From the NCBI RefSeq assembly GCF_018860745.1, contig NZ_JAHKPY010000012.1:575164-639163 (forward strand): DNA of 64,000 nt, given 5' to 3'. The position numbers and the translations under genes were made by a program. Origin of the DNA: Zobellia uliginosa. GTDB lineage: Bacteria > Bacteroidota > Bacteroidia > Flavobacteriales > Flavobacteriaceae. Positions 9,937-18,439 of this stretch are shown in pieces (within the stretch, counting starts at the first letter, position 1; each line of letters opens with the position of its first letter). The notes beneath the pieces are model-generated. The model ran no database searches and was not told where the DNA came from. It worked only from the letters and a program-made list of their open reading frames with translations.

Positions 9937-11412
9937 ATGAAATTACGCTTTACATCTATCTTTTCATTTCTATTTGTCATTACCCTATTCTTATCTTTAG
10001 GCTCTTGCAAAGAAGAATCAAAAACGGTAAACAAAAACGACGCAAAAAAAGAACAGAAGCCCAATATCATCTATATTTTAGCCGACGACCTTGGTTATGG
10101 CGACCTAAGCTCCTATGGACAGGAAAAGTTTCAAACGCCCCGTATTGATGAATTGGCAAAAAGAGGTATAACCTTTACCCAACACTACAGTGGTGCACCA
10201 GTTTGTGCGCCAGCAAGATCATCTCTCATGACGGGACAGCATACCGGTCACACACCAATTAGAGGAAATAAAGAGCTTGAAGGCGAAGGGCAAACGCCTT
10301 TACCCGGCAATTCCGTTACCATAGCGGAAATGATGAAAAAAGCAGGCTATACCACAGGAGCTTTTGGGAAATGGGGATTAGGTTTTATTGGTTCCGAAGG
10401 AGACCCCGTAGCACAAGGTTTTGATGAGTTTTATGGGTACAACTGCCAGCGTATGGCCCACAGGTATTACCCAACTCATTTATGGCACAATGAAGATAAG
10501 ATTCTATTGGAAGGCAACGATTGGACAAAAACAGAAACGTATGCACCAGACAAAATCCAAGAAGCCACATTAGAATTTATTGAAAAAAATAAAGAGAAGC
10601 CATTTTTTGCTTACGTACCTTTTGTACTACCTCATGCAGAGTTAATTTCACCCAATGATTCTATCTTCAACAAGTTTAAAGATTCATTCGATGAAACTCC
10701 CTTTACCGCAGAAAACGATTTCACATCAGATTACGGTCCTGATATTGTTCACATGGAATACGCGCCACAACTTAAGCCACACGCCGCATTTGCTTCTATG
10801 GTATATCGTATGGATGTATATGTTGGCCAAATTTTAGACAAACTAGAGGAACTTGGTATTGCAGATAACACCATTGTTATGTTCGCAAGCGATAATGGAC
10901 CACATGCAGAAGGCGGTGCCGATCCAGCATTTTTTAATAGTTCCGGTGGTTTAAGAGGAATTAAAAGAGACCTGTACGAAGGCGGTATACGCTCTCCGTT
11001 CATAGTAACATGGCCTAATAAAATTAAGGCCGGAACAACATCTGATCACGTTTCCGCTTTTTGGGATGTTATGCCTACGCTTGGTGAAATCACTAAGGTA
11101 GATGTTCCCGCCAGTAGTGATGGTATCTCATTTTTACCTACTCTTTTGGACAAAGACAATCAAAAAGAACATGACCACCTGTATTGGGAATTTCCAATTC
11201 AGCAAGGTCGAAAAGCCGTACGTAAAGGAGATTGGAAAGGAGTTATTTATAACTTCAATAAAAAACCACAAGGTATATTTATGCTTTACAACTTAGCTGA
11301 TGATGAATCGGAAACTAAAAACGTAGCCAACCAACACCCAGAAATAGTTGATGAAATGAAGCAAATCATGGAAAGTGAGAGTGAGGCATCAGAGCTGTTC
11401 CCATTTAAATAA
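9937..11412 (+). CDS. S1 sulfatase lipoprotein
   Basis: A 491-residue sulfatase anchored as a lipoprotein. The ATG at 9937 is chosen over a TTG at 9901 because it starts the signal MKLRFTSIFSFLFVITLFLS with lipobox LGSC (Cys24). After a Lys-rich linker come ILADDLGYGD (metal site), the signature C90-A-P-A-R, GAFGKWGLG and FASDNGPH. It resembles the first PA14-bearing sulfatase in its GKWGL and IKRDLYEGGIRSPF segments but lacks the extra domain. It opens a second co-directional run of four genes (sulfatase, PhoD-like, sulfatase/SMP-30, sulfatase) and likely sits on the cell surface or periplasmic face of a membrane. Confidence 0.9.
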   Translation: MKLRFTSIFSFLFVITLFLSLGSCKEESKTVNKNDAKKEQKPNIIYILADDLGYGDLSSYGQEKFQTPRIDELAKRGITFTQHYSGAPVCAPARSSLMTGQHTGHTPIRGNKELEGEGQTPLPGNSVTIAEMMKKAGYTTGAFGKWGLGFIGSEGDPVAQGFDEFYGYNCQRMAHRYYPTHLWHNEDKILLEGNDWTKTETYAPDKIQEATLEFIEKNKEKPFFAYVPFVLPHAELISPNDSIFNKFKDSFDETPFTAENDFTSDYGPDIVHMEYAPQLKPHAAFASMVYRMDVYVGQILDKLEELGIADNTIVMFASDNGPHAEGGADPAFFNSSGGLRGIKRDLYEGGIRSPFIVTWPNKIKAGTTSDHVSAFWDVMPTLGEITKVDVPASSDGISFLPTLLDKDNQKEHDHLYWEFPIQQGRKAVRKGDWKGVIYNFNKKPQGIFMLYNLADDESETKNVANQHPEIVDEMKQIMESESEASELFPFK

Positions 11413-11441
11413 TTCTGAATCTCATAATAAACCAACCAGCC

Positions 11442-13283
11442 ATGACCTCTTATAAATTTACTTTACTTTTTATACTTTTCTCGTTTTGCCTTACTGCTCA
11501 GGAGATAAACCATATTACTCATGGACCAATTCTTGGGCATGTTACCCAAAATTCGGTTCGGGTTTGGGGCAGAACAGCTTCACCAGGAACGTTTGAAGTG
11601 CAATACAAGAAACAAGAAGGTTCAGATAGCTTCAAAAACATTCCGGTCAAAACCCTCTTAGCAGATGATAATACAGGTTGGGTAACCTTAACCAATTTAT
11701 CTCCTGATACCAAGTACACCTATCATCTTTCTATCAACGGAAAGCAGAGCAAAGAAGGTAGTTTTAGAACATTACCTGCTGCAGCTGACTACGCCAATAA
11801 AAAATATAATCCTGAAGGTCTCTTTAATTTTAAATTTGAGTTTGGTTCTTGTGCAAGTCAGAATCCGGCCAATGGCATTGGTCCTAGTCTACCCACCTAC
11901 ACTACCATGTTGGACGAGGTCAAAAACGATATCAACTTTGCGGTTATGAATGGCGATTGGCTGTACGAGGAAAAAAGAGACTACCCTGCTTCCGAGTGGC
12001 GCAAAACTCAAAATATTAAAGAAAAAGAACAGCCAGACCTTGTTACCAATGCGCCCACGGTAGTTGGGGTTTGGGAAAATTATAAATCGTATTTAGACAA
12101 AGCCGATAATCTAGCGGAATGGCACCGAAATGTCCCTTCTTATTTCACTTTTGATGACCACGAACTTATTAATGACATTTGGGGTGCCGGTACTGCCGGT
12201 AGACGAGACAGAAGAACCGTTTTTAGGGATATTGCCACAGCCGCTTGGTATGATTATTTAGGATGGGCAGACCCTGTTCCTTTTAAACAAGATATCCATT
12301 TTGGAAAGGCAAAATTCAAAAAAGATTCTGATATTTTAGTAGATTCAAAGGCGGATTTCACTAAACTAGACTTTTCAGAAATGGACAATCTACATGTGCA
12401 TTGGGGAACACCAACAGCAGGCGTAGATGATATTGTTTTGGACTCCCTTCATTTTGGAAACCCGAATTCAAAAGTATATGACATTGTAGAAGTCATCAAC
12501 AAAAATAAAATCCGCATTGACCCACCTGCGGTTGCCAATGGCACAGGTAATTATTCCATCGCAAGAAAATCATACTCTAAATTTACGGTAGGAAACAGTG
12601 ACTTTTTTCTTCTAGACACAAAGACCAACCGCCAATGGCACGATACTCAGAACAGAGATAAACCTGGACTTAGTTTGCTAGGCAAAGACCAATTGGCATG
12701 GTTAAAAGAGGAAATGAAAAATAGTAAGGCTGATTTCTTATTCCTATTTTCATCAGTACCTTTTATGATTCCCCATGTAGGTGCCAGTGGGTATGCTATG
12801 GCCAGTAACAAAGATGAATCATGGACCGTTTTTCTTGATGAACGCGAGAAACTTATAGATTTCTGGGGAACTTTAGACCAACCGGTATTTGTTCTTACAG
12901 GCGATCTTCACAATAGTTTTGCAGTGAAAATTACCGACCAAATTTGGGAGTTCTGCTCAGGGCCTCACAATTCGGTCAACCACAGGTTATCTGATGAAGG
13001 AGACCGTCCAAGATCGGGTCTATATCAATTTGATAAAAGAGAAATGGACATTCGCTGGTCCAGCTTTGTGCTAGATGACATTCCTAGACCAGAGCGTCTA
13101 TACCCACACTATTGCGTGGTACAGCTTAACAATGTATTCAATAACCCTCAAAAATTAGGTGACAAACGTTGGGTTGCCTATGAACATCCGCAGGTAATTT
13201 TTCAGTTTTTCGATGGAAGAACCGGAGAACTACGCTATTCAGAAACCGTATCAACCAAAAGAACCAAAAGCTTAAAAAAATGA
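11442..13283 (+). CDS. PhoD-like metallophosphoesterase
   Basis: A 613-residue exported protein of the PhoD alkaline phosphatase/phosphodiesterase type. The signal peptide ends FCLTAQ. An N-terminal Ig-like domain (about 25-110: ILGHVTQNSVRVWGR) is followed by the metallophosphoesterase core, with FEFGSCASQ, NGDWLYEE, FTFDDHELIND and LTGDLHNSF supplying the metal-binding Asp, His and Asn residues. Family members use Fe/Ca and cleave phosphomono- or diesters. It is embedded between sulfatases and its stop codon overlaps the next start (ATGA at 13280), implying translational coupling. That placement suggests it acts on the same polymer or scavenges phosphate released with it, but this is inference. 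An insertion of about 100 residues (LVDSKADFTKLDF ...) is present near residue 300. Confidence 0.85.
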   Translation: MTSYKFTLLFILFSFCLTAQEINHITHGPILGHVTQNSVRVWGRTASPGTFEVQYKKQEGSDSFKNIPVKTLLADDNTGWVTLTNLSPDTKYTYHLSINGKQSKEGSFRTLPAAADYANKKYNPEGLFNFKFEFGSCASQNPANGIGPSLPTYTTMLDEVKNDINFAVMNGDWLYEEKRDYPASEWRKTQNIKEKEQPDLVTNAPTVVGVWENYKSYLDKADNLAEWHRNVPSYFTFDDHELINDIWGAGTAGRRDRRTVFRDIATAAWYDYLGWADPVPFKQDIHFGKAKFKKDSDILVDSKADFTKLDFSEMDNLHVHWGTPTAGVDDIVLDSLHFGNPNSKVYDIVEVINKNKIRIDPPAVANGTGNYSIARKSYSKFTVGNSDFFLLDTKTNRQWHDTQNRDKPGLSLLGKDQLAWLKEEMKNSKADFLFLFSSVPFMIPHVGASGYAMASNKDESWTVFLDEREKLIDFWGTLDQPVFVLTGDLHNSFAVKITDQIWEFCSGPHNSVNHRLSDEGDRPRSGLYQFDKREMDIRWSSFVLDDIPRPERLYPHYCVVQLNNVFNNPQKLGDKRWVAYEHPQVIFQFFDGRTGELRYSETVSTKRTKSLKK

Positions 13284-15559
13284 AAAACCGATTTCAGTAT
13301 GTATTCTTCTTTTCCTTACTAACATTAGCGTGTTACGCCCAAAAAGCCAACAAAAATGACGGGGACAAACGCCCCAACGTAATTCTAATTATGGTAGATG
13401 ACTTAGGGTATGAAGGAATTGGCAGTTACGGCGGAACTTCTTACCATACACCAAATATTGACAAGCTTGCCGCAACCGGTATGCAGTTCAACCAAGCGTA
13501 TGCCCAACCGCTTTGTACGCCTACCAGAGTAAAACTTATGACGGGACAGTACAATTTTAGGAATTGGGAAGCCTTTGGAATTTTGAATCCACAGCAAAAA
13601 ACATTTGGCCATATCATGCAAGACGCTGGTTATGCTACCTGTATGGTAGGAAAATGGCAACTACAAAGTTATGACCCACCCGGTTATCCCGGAGGTGAAC
13701 ACAGAAGAGGAATAGGTATGAAAGTAGAAGATGCTGGTTTTGATGAATACAGTATGTTCCATGCTTTTCATACGGAAGATAAAGGCTCTCGTTTTGCCAA
13801 CCCTACCATTTATCAGAATGGGGAATTTCTAACCGAAACGGACGGTAAATACGGTCCTGATATTTTTTCGGAATATTTAAACGATTTTGTTGCCCGCCAG
13901 GCGGATAAACCATTTTTTGTGTATTACCCTATGGCTTTGACACACGGTCCTTTCAACCCTACGCCCGAAAGCAAAGACTGGAAATATCCTGAAAAAAGAT
14001 TGGACGAGGATACTACCTATTTTAAAGATATGGTGGAGTATCTAGATAAAATTATTGGTGACATTGTTTATAATCTTGAGAAGAAAGGGCTTCGTGAAGA
14101 CACCCTTCTCATGTTATATTCCGATAATGGCACGCACCAAACCATCTTTTCCAAGATGGGAGATCGCACGGTTCAAGGAGGTAAAGGATTAACCACAGAA
14201 GCTGGCATTAAAGTTCCGTTTATTGCCAACTGGCCCAATCATATAAAAGCCGGTACTACATCAAACGAATTTATTGATGCTATAGATTTTATGCCAACCA
14301 TTTTGGAAGCTACAAACACCCCTTCTCCAACTAGTTTTCAACCAGATGGCGAAAGCTTTTTACCGGTCTTAAAAGGAGAACCTGTTGAACGCAGGGATTG
14401 GGTATTTATGAGCTATGACCCTAAACCAGGTTGGGACAAAAAGCAATTTGCGCCAGCGGAGTTCGTTCTAAACGAAAACTATAAGTTATATGGTGACGGC
14501 AGGTTTTATGATACTAAAAATGATGTTTTAGAAAAGGACTCTCTACCAGAAACTAAGCTAAGCCCAGAGCTCAAGCAATTGAAATCAAAATTTAAAGTCG
14601 TATTGGATTCTCTAAGGAAATATCCAACATATGGATGGGTTGAGCGTTTGGCTCCTGAATTTGATTCTCTAGTTTCAAAACATGCCCGTATAGAATTGGT
14701 TGCCGAAGGATTTAATTGGTCCGAAGGTCCTGTATGGCTACCAAAAGAGCAGAAACTTATCTTTTCCGATGTTCCGGAAAACAAAATCTATGAATGGGAC
14801 AATTTAGACGGATTAAGTCTATATATGGCTCCTTCCGGAGATACCGGCATCGAAAAGGGAAGTAACGGCAAAGGTTCAAACGGACTTATTCTTAACCCAG
14901 AAGGGGAATTAGTACTATGCCAAGTAGGCGACCGCAGAATTAGTAAACTTACAAGCTTAAAAGATTCGCATCACCCTAAATTTGAACCTGTAATTACTAA
15001 TTTTAATGGCAAAAAGTTCAATTCACCTAATGATATGGATTATGACAAAAACGGTAATTTATATTTCACGGACCCATCTTTCGGTTTAGGTGATGCCAAA
15101 AGTGATATTGGTTTCAATGGTGTTTATTTCTATGGGAAAAATAAAGAATTGGTTCTTTTAGATGACTCCATAAAGGCCCCTAACGGTATTGCCGTATCCA
15201 ATGACAATAAGACTTTATATGTTGCCGATTCTTTTAAGGAACAACCTAAAATCTTAGCATACGACATTGTTGGGAATGGGAAGGTATCCAACAAAAGACT
15301 ATTTTTTGATGCCACTAAGCTGCATAAAGCAAGCATCAGCAAGCAATCTCCTGATGGAATGAAGATTGATGAGAAGGGAAACATTTTCTTAGCTGGTCCT
15401 GATGGCGTTTTAGTTATTTCTCCAGCAGGCAAACATCTAGGAACCATAAGAACCGATAAAAATACCGGTAATTGTGAATTCAGCGATAATGGAAGATACT
15501 TATTCATTACTGCAGATGATTACCTTTTGAGAGTTAACCTAAGACCCTATTCCAAATAA
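13280..15559 (+). CDS. S1 sulfatase fused to SMP-30/gluconolactonase-like domain
   Basis: A 759-residue two-domain enzyme. Residues 1-21 form a signal peptide (ACYAQ). The sulfatase half carries IMVDDLGYEG, the signature C79-T-P-T-R and LYSDNGTH. From about residue 468 the protein is a six-bladed-propeller SMP-30/gluconolactonase-type domain: IELVAEGFNWSEGPVW, SNGLILNPEGEL, NSPNDMDYDKNGNLYFTDP, PNGIAVSNDNKTLYVAD and SPDGMKIDEKGNIF, which contain the usual Glu, Asn and Asp metal ligands. The two halves are continuous with no stop or frameshift. The start overlaps the PhoD-like gene by four bases. A plausible role is desulfation coupled to opening of a sugar lactone, but the second activity is inferred only from the fold. 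Confidence 0.87.
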   Translation: MKNRFQYVFFFSLLTLACYAQKANKNDGDKRPNVILIMVDDLGYEGIGSYGGTSYHTPNIDKLAATGMQFNQAYAQPLCTPTRVKLMTGQYNFRNWEAFGILNPQQKTFGHIMQDAGYATCMVGKWQLQSYDPPGYPGGEHRRGIGMKVEDAGFDEYSMFHAFHTEDKGSRFANPTIYQNGEFLTETDGKYGPDIFSEYLNDFVARQADKPFFVYYPMALTHGPFNPTPESKDWKYPEKRLDEDTTYFKDMVEYLDKIIGDIVYNLEKKGLREDTLLMLYSDNGTHQTIFSKMGDRTVQGGKGLTTEAGIKVPFIANWPNHIKAGTTSNEFIDAIDFMPTILEATNTPSPTSFQPDGESFLPVLKGEPVERRDWVFMSYDPKPGWDKKQFAPAEFVLNENYKLYGDGRFYDTKNDVLEKDSLPETKLSPELKQLKSKFKVVLDSLRKYPTYGWVERLAPEFDSLVSKHARIELVAEGFNWSEGPVWLPKEQKLIFSDVPENKIYEWDNLDGLSLYMAPSGDTGIEKGSNGKGSNGLILNPEGELVLCQVGDRRISKLTSLKDSHHPKFEPVITNFNGKKFNSPNDMDYDKNGNLYFTDPSFGLGDAKSDIGFNGVYFYGKNKELVLLDDSIKAPNGIAVSNDNKTLYVADSFKEQPKILAYDIVGNGKVSNKRLFFDATKLHKASISKQSPDGMKIDEKGNIFLAGPDGVLVISPAGKHLGTIRTDKNTGNCEFSDNGRYLFITADDYLLRVNLRPYSK

Positions 15560-15565
15560 ACTGCC

Positions 15566-17071
15566 ATGTTCAAAAACCACACGTTACATTTAGTCCTAAT
15601 ATCCCTTCTATTTGTTTGCTCTTGTGCAGAGAAGAAAAAAGAAGAAACAAAAGTTACCGAAGAACGCCCTAACATAGTTTTTATAATTGCCGATGATATG
15701 GCCTGGGACGATAGCGGCGCCTATGGGCATCCAAACATCAAAACTCCTAATATAGACCAATTGGCTGCAGACGGTATGCGTTTTGACAATGCATTCTTAA
15801 CGGCAAGCTCATGCAGCCCAAGTAGGACGAGCATTATAACCGGCCTATATCCTCATAATACGGATGCAGAGCAGTTGCATTGGCCTTTACCGGCAAGCAA
15901 GATAACTTTTGTTGAGGAATTGAAAAAGTCTGGCTACTGGACGGCACAAGCAGGAAAATGGCATTTAGGAGATTCCATTAAAACCCGTTTTGACCTTGTA
16001 AAAGATGTGGGAACACATGGTTTTCAATTATCGCCTACAGGCGAAAAAACAAAACAAATGGGTGATGGTAGTGGTTGCGAAGAATGGATACCTGTACTCA
16101 AACAAAGACCAGAGAACAAACCTTTCTTTTTATGGTTGGCAGCAGTTGATCCGCACAGACCTTACACAGAAGATATTATAGAAAACCCTCATGCTTTAGA
16201 AGATGTAATACTTCCTCCTTATTTTCCTGATACCAAAGAAGTGCGTGAGGATTTCACACATTATTACAATGAAATTACCCGTCTTGACAATTATGTTGGC
16301 AAAGTAGTAGCTGAATTGGACAAACAAGGGGTTTCTGAAAATACTATGATACTTTTCATTAGCGATAACGGTAGGCCTTTTCCGCGAGATAAGACTACTC
16401 TCTATGATGGAGGTATTAAAACACCTTGGATAGTAAAATGGCCAAAAAAAGTTGCTGCAAATTCGGTTAACACAAACTTGGTAAGTTCCATAGATATTGC
16501 AACTACTTTCTTAAAACTAGCAGGCTTAGAGGCCTTATCCAGTTTTGAAGGCGAAGACTTTTCTCCCTTGTTAGCCGATACAAAATCAAAAACAAGAGAT
16601 TACATATATGCAGAAGACCATTGGCATGATTATGAAGATTACACCAGAGCCGTTCGTACCGAAGAATTCAAATACATTCGCAATTTTTATACGGATTTGC
16701 CAAATACACCTTCGGCGGATGCGTTTATTGGCGGCACCTTTAAGTCTATGCAGGAGTTAAAGAAAAAAGGGGAACTGAACGAAGCCCAAATGGCTTGTTT
16801 TATCACGCCTAGACAAGAAGAAGAATTGTATGATATTGTCAATGACCCTTACGAGCTTAAAAACCTTGCAAGCGACCCTTCACATGAGCAAACGCTGAAG
16901 GAACTACGTGCTGCACTGAATACCATTCGCAAAACATCAAAAGATAGTATACCTAATTTTAGAACACCAGATGAGTTTGACCGTGAAACGGGAAAATCAA
17001 ATTCGTTCAGAAAGCGGCCTCGACCTTCCAAGGTTGAAATGGAGAAAATCATACGTGCAATGGGTAAATAA
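15566..17071 (+). CDS. S1 sulfatase lipoprotein
   Basis: A 501-residue sulfatase with the signal MFKNHTLHLVLISLLFVCSC (lipid Cys probably 20) and a charged linker. The sulfatase features are IIADDMAWDDSG, the signature C83-S-P-S-R, AGKWHLGD and FISDNGRPFPRDK. The C-terminus is Arg/Lys-rich and ends EKIIRAMGK. It follows the fusion gene by six bases and ends the four-gene run. Its stop lies only ten bases from the stop of the convergent regulator gene, and I see no clear hairpin between them. It groups by motif with the heparan/galactan-type secreted sulfatases rather than the arylsulfatase-like ones, but I cannot assign a subfamily with confidence. Confidence 0.9.
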   Translation: MFKNHTLHLVLISLLFVCSCAEKKKEETKVTEERPNIVFIIADDMAWDDSGAYGHPNIKTPNIDQLAADGMRFDNAFLTASSCSPSRTSIITGLYPHNTDAEQLHWPLPASKITFVEELKKSGYWTAQAGKWHLGDSIKTRFDLVKDVGTHGFQLSPTGEKTKQMGDGSGCEEWIPVLKQRPENKPFFLWLAAVDPHRPYTEDIIENPHALEDVILPPYFPDTKEVREDFTHYYNEITRLDNYVGKVVAELDKQGVSENTMILFISDNGRPFPRDKTTLYDGGIKTPWIVKWPKKVAANSVNTNLVSSIDIATTFLKLAGLEALSSFEGEDFSPLLADTKSKTRDYIYAEDHWHDYEDYTRAVRTEEFKYIRNFYTDLPNTPSADAFIGGTFKSMQELKKKGELNEAQMACFITPRQEEELYDIVNDPYELKNLASDPSHEQTLKELRAALNTIRKTSKDSIPNFRTPDEFDRETGKSNSFRKRPRPSKVEMEKIIRAMGK

Positions 17072-17081
17072 TGGAAAGCTT

Positions 17082-18233
17082 CTAAAAGCCGACTACCATT
17101 TCAAGGTTTAAATCAGTGTTGACCCTATGCTGTCCTTTTACTTTAAATAGTGCGGTGAAATACTTTTTACCCTTTAGATGTTCGTTTTCAAACTTCTGAA
17201 GGCTATCCTTGTTCGTGAAATATTCAACCGTTGCACTTACACCAATATCGTGCTGCGAAAAGAATACAAAATGATCCGAATTACCAATACTTGGATACTT
17301 GGATACGATGGCATATTCTTGATCTACCCTCGAACCTCCAAAAGTAAGTAGCGTGTCCTTTAAGATAGGGTGATTTGAAAGTTTCAAAGTTCTTGCGGTT
17401 AAGTTAAAATGAGGATTTGCCTCATTAAAAAAGCGGATAAATTGATTCTCATTTTTCACTGGCCCCGCATAGATAGCATTGCCTTCCTTAATTTCTGGCA
17501 AAGTGGTTTGTGTAGAAAACCGAATTGAAAACTTACTATTGTGTTCTTGAAAGAACTGTTGCAGTCTTTGGGTGGCCATTGCGGCCATCCGGGTAGTGTA
17601 ACTATATTTTGAAGGTTGTAACACTCCTTTTAATTCGGGTTTTGCATCCAACCAATCATAAAATTCGTTTACCGTGTTTATCTCAAAGTCCCTAGTCCAC
17701 CCTTTGCCTCCGGATATCGTTTGGCCCATAGCTCCAAAATGGTCCCCAAGAATTAGGTTTGTAGATTTTCCTGAATTCAAAAAGGAACTCCATAAAGGAG
17801 GTGTACTTGAAGGAAGATTAGTAATCACCAATGTTACTATTGCTATAAATAAAAGTATGTACGGTATAATTCGTGACCAGTTTATAGTTTTTTGCTTTAC
17901 AACAGGGGCTTTCTTTTCTACAAAGCGGACTTTATATTGTCCCTTATCTATTTTTAGATGCCATCCATCCGCACTACCCTCCGTTTCGTAATACGTTGTC
18001 AATTTTTTTCTAAGGTTGTAAATATTTACTCTAACTCTGGGATTGTTCTTGTCATCGGTCTGATTGCTTTTAAAGAATTCCAGCTCAATAACTGCTTCTT
18101 TTAAGTGCGCACCCTTTCTTGTTGCATCGTAGAGGTATTGCAGCAGACCTCTACTTGTAGGTGCATTCTTAAAGGTGTCACTCTCCTTTATTTTAGAAAC
18201 GATTTCTTGTTCAATGCTTTCTGTCAATTCCAT
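17082..18233 (-). CDS. Membrane-anchored winged-helix-like regulator
   Basis: A 383-residue protein with a cytoplasmic N-terminal domain (about 1-105), one transmembrane segment (about 120-140, IIPYILLFIAIVTLVITNLP) and a periplasmic C-terminal domain. The N-terminal pattern SRGLLQYLYDATRKG ... NPRVRVNIYNLRKKL ... YETEG ... IDKGQYKVRF resembles the OmpR-like winged-helix module found at the N-terminus of some TolB/TPR-type regulators. There the helix carrying RV..NLR.KL leads into a wing ending in KG.Y. The C-terminal half has no motif I recognise. It is divergent from the GH2 gene and convergent with the sulfatases, so it is a good candidate for a one-piece sensor-regulator of this cluster. 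That function is inferred from architecture and place. Confidence 0.6.
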   Translation of the reverse strand: MELTESIEQEIVSKIKESDTFKNAPTSRGLLQYLYDATRKGAHLKEAVIELEFFKSNQTDDKNNPRVRVNIYNLRKKLTTYYETEGSADGWHLKIDKGQYKVRFVEKKAPVVKQKTINWSRIIPYILLFIAIVTLVITNLPSSTPPLWSSFLNSGKSTNLILGDHFGAMGQTISGGKGWTRDFEINTVNEFYDWLDAKPELKGVLQPSKYSYTTRMAAMATQRLQQFFQEHNSKFSIRFSTQTTLPEIKEGNAIYAGPVKNENQFIRFFNEANPHFNLTARTLKLSNHPILKDTLLTFGGSRVDQEYAIVSKYPSIGNSDHFVFFSQHDIGVSATVEYFTNKDSLQKFENEHLKGKKYFTALFKVKGQHRVNTDLNLEMVVGF

Positions 18234-18439
18234 GTAAAATAGAGTTGGATAATTGATTCTAAGACTACTTTAACCGTTATAGCTACCGTTAAAGAAGGGT
18301 TAAAGTACTAAGAATAAAGCGTATATTATACATTTGTTTTGATGATTTAATACCTATTGCTTTTCCAAATTATCCATTTGTATAAAACGTACACAATAAA
18401 CCAAAAGGTATTAAACTATAACCACTAAACTATCTACCC
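18234..18439. promoter_or_regulatory. Divergent control region with inverted and direct repeats
   Basis: This 206-base space separates the minus-strand regulator from the GH2 gene. TTTAATACCT at 18346-18355 is repeated inverted as AGGTATTAAA at 18406-18415, so the two arms lie 60 bases (about six helical turns) apart. ACCGTTA occurs twice, at 18273 and 18285, and GTTAAAG twice, at 18289 and 18299. These are reasonable operator candidates for the adjacent winged-helix protein, possibly with looping. I found no exact TAnnTTTG box, so promoter positions are open. Confidence 0.45.
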
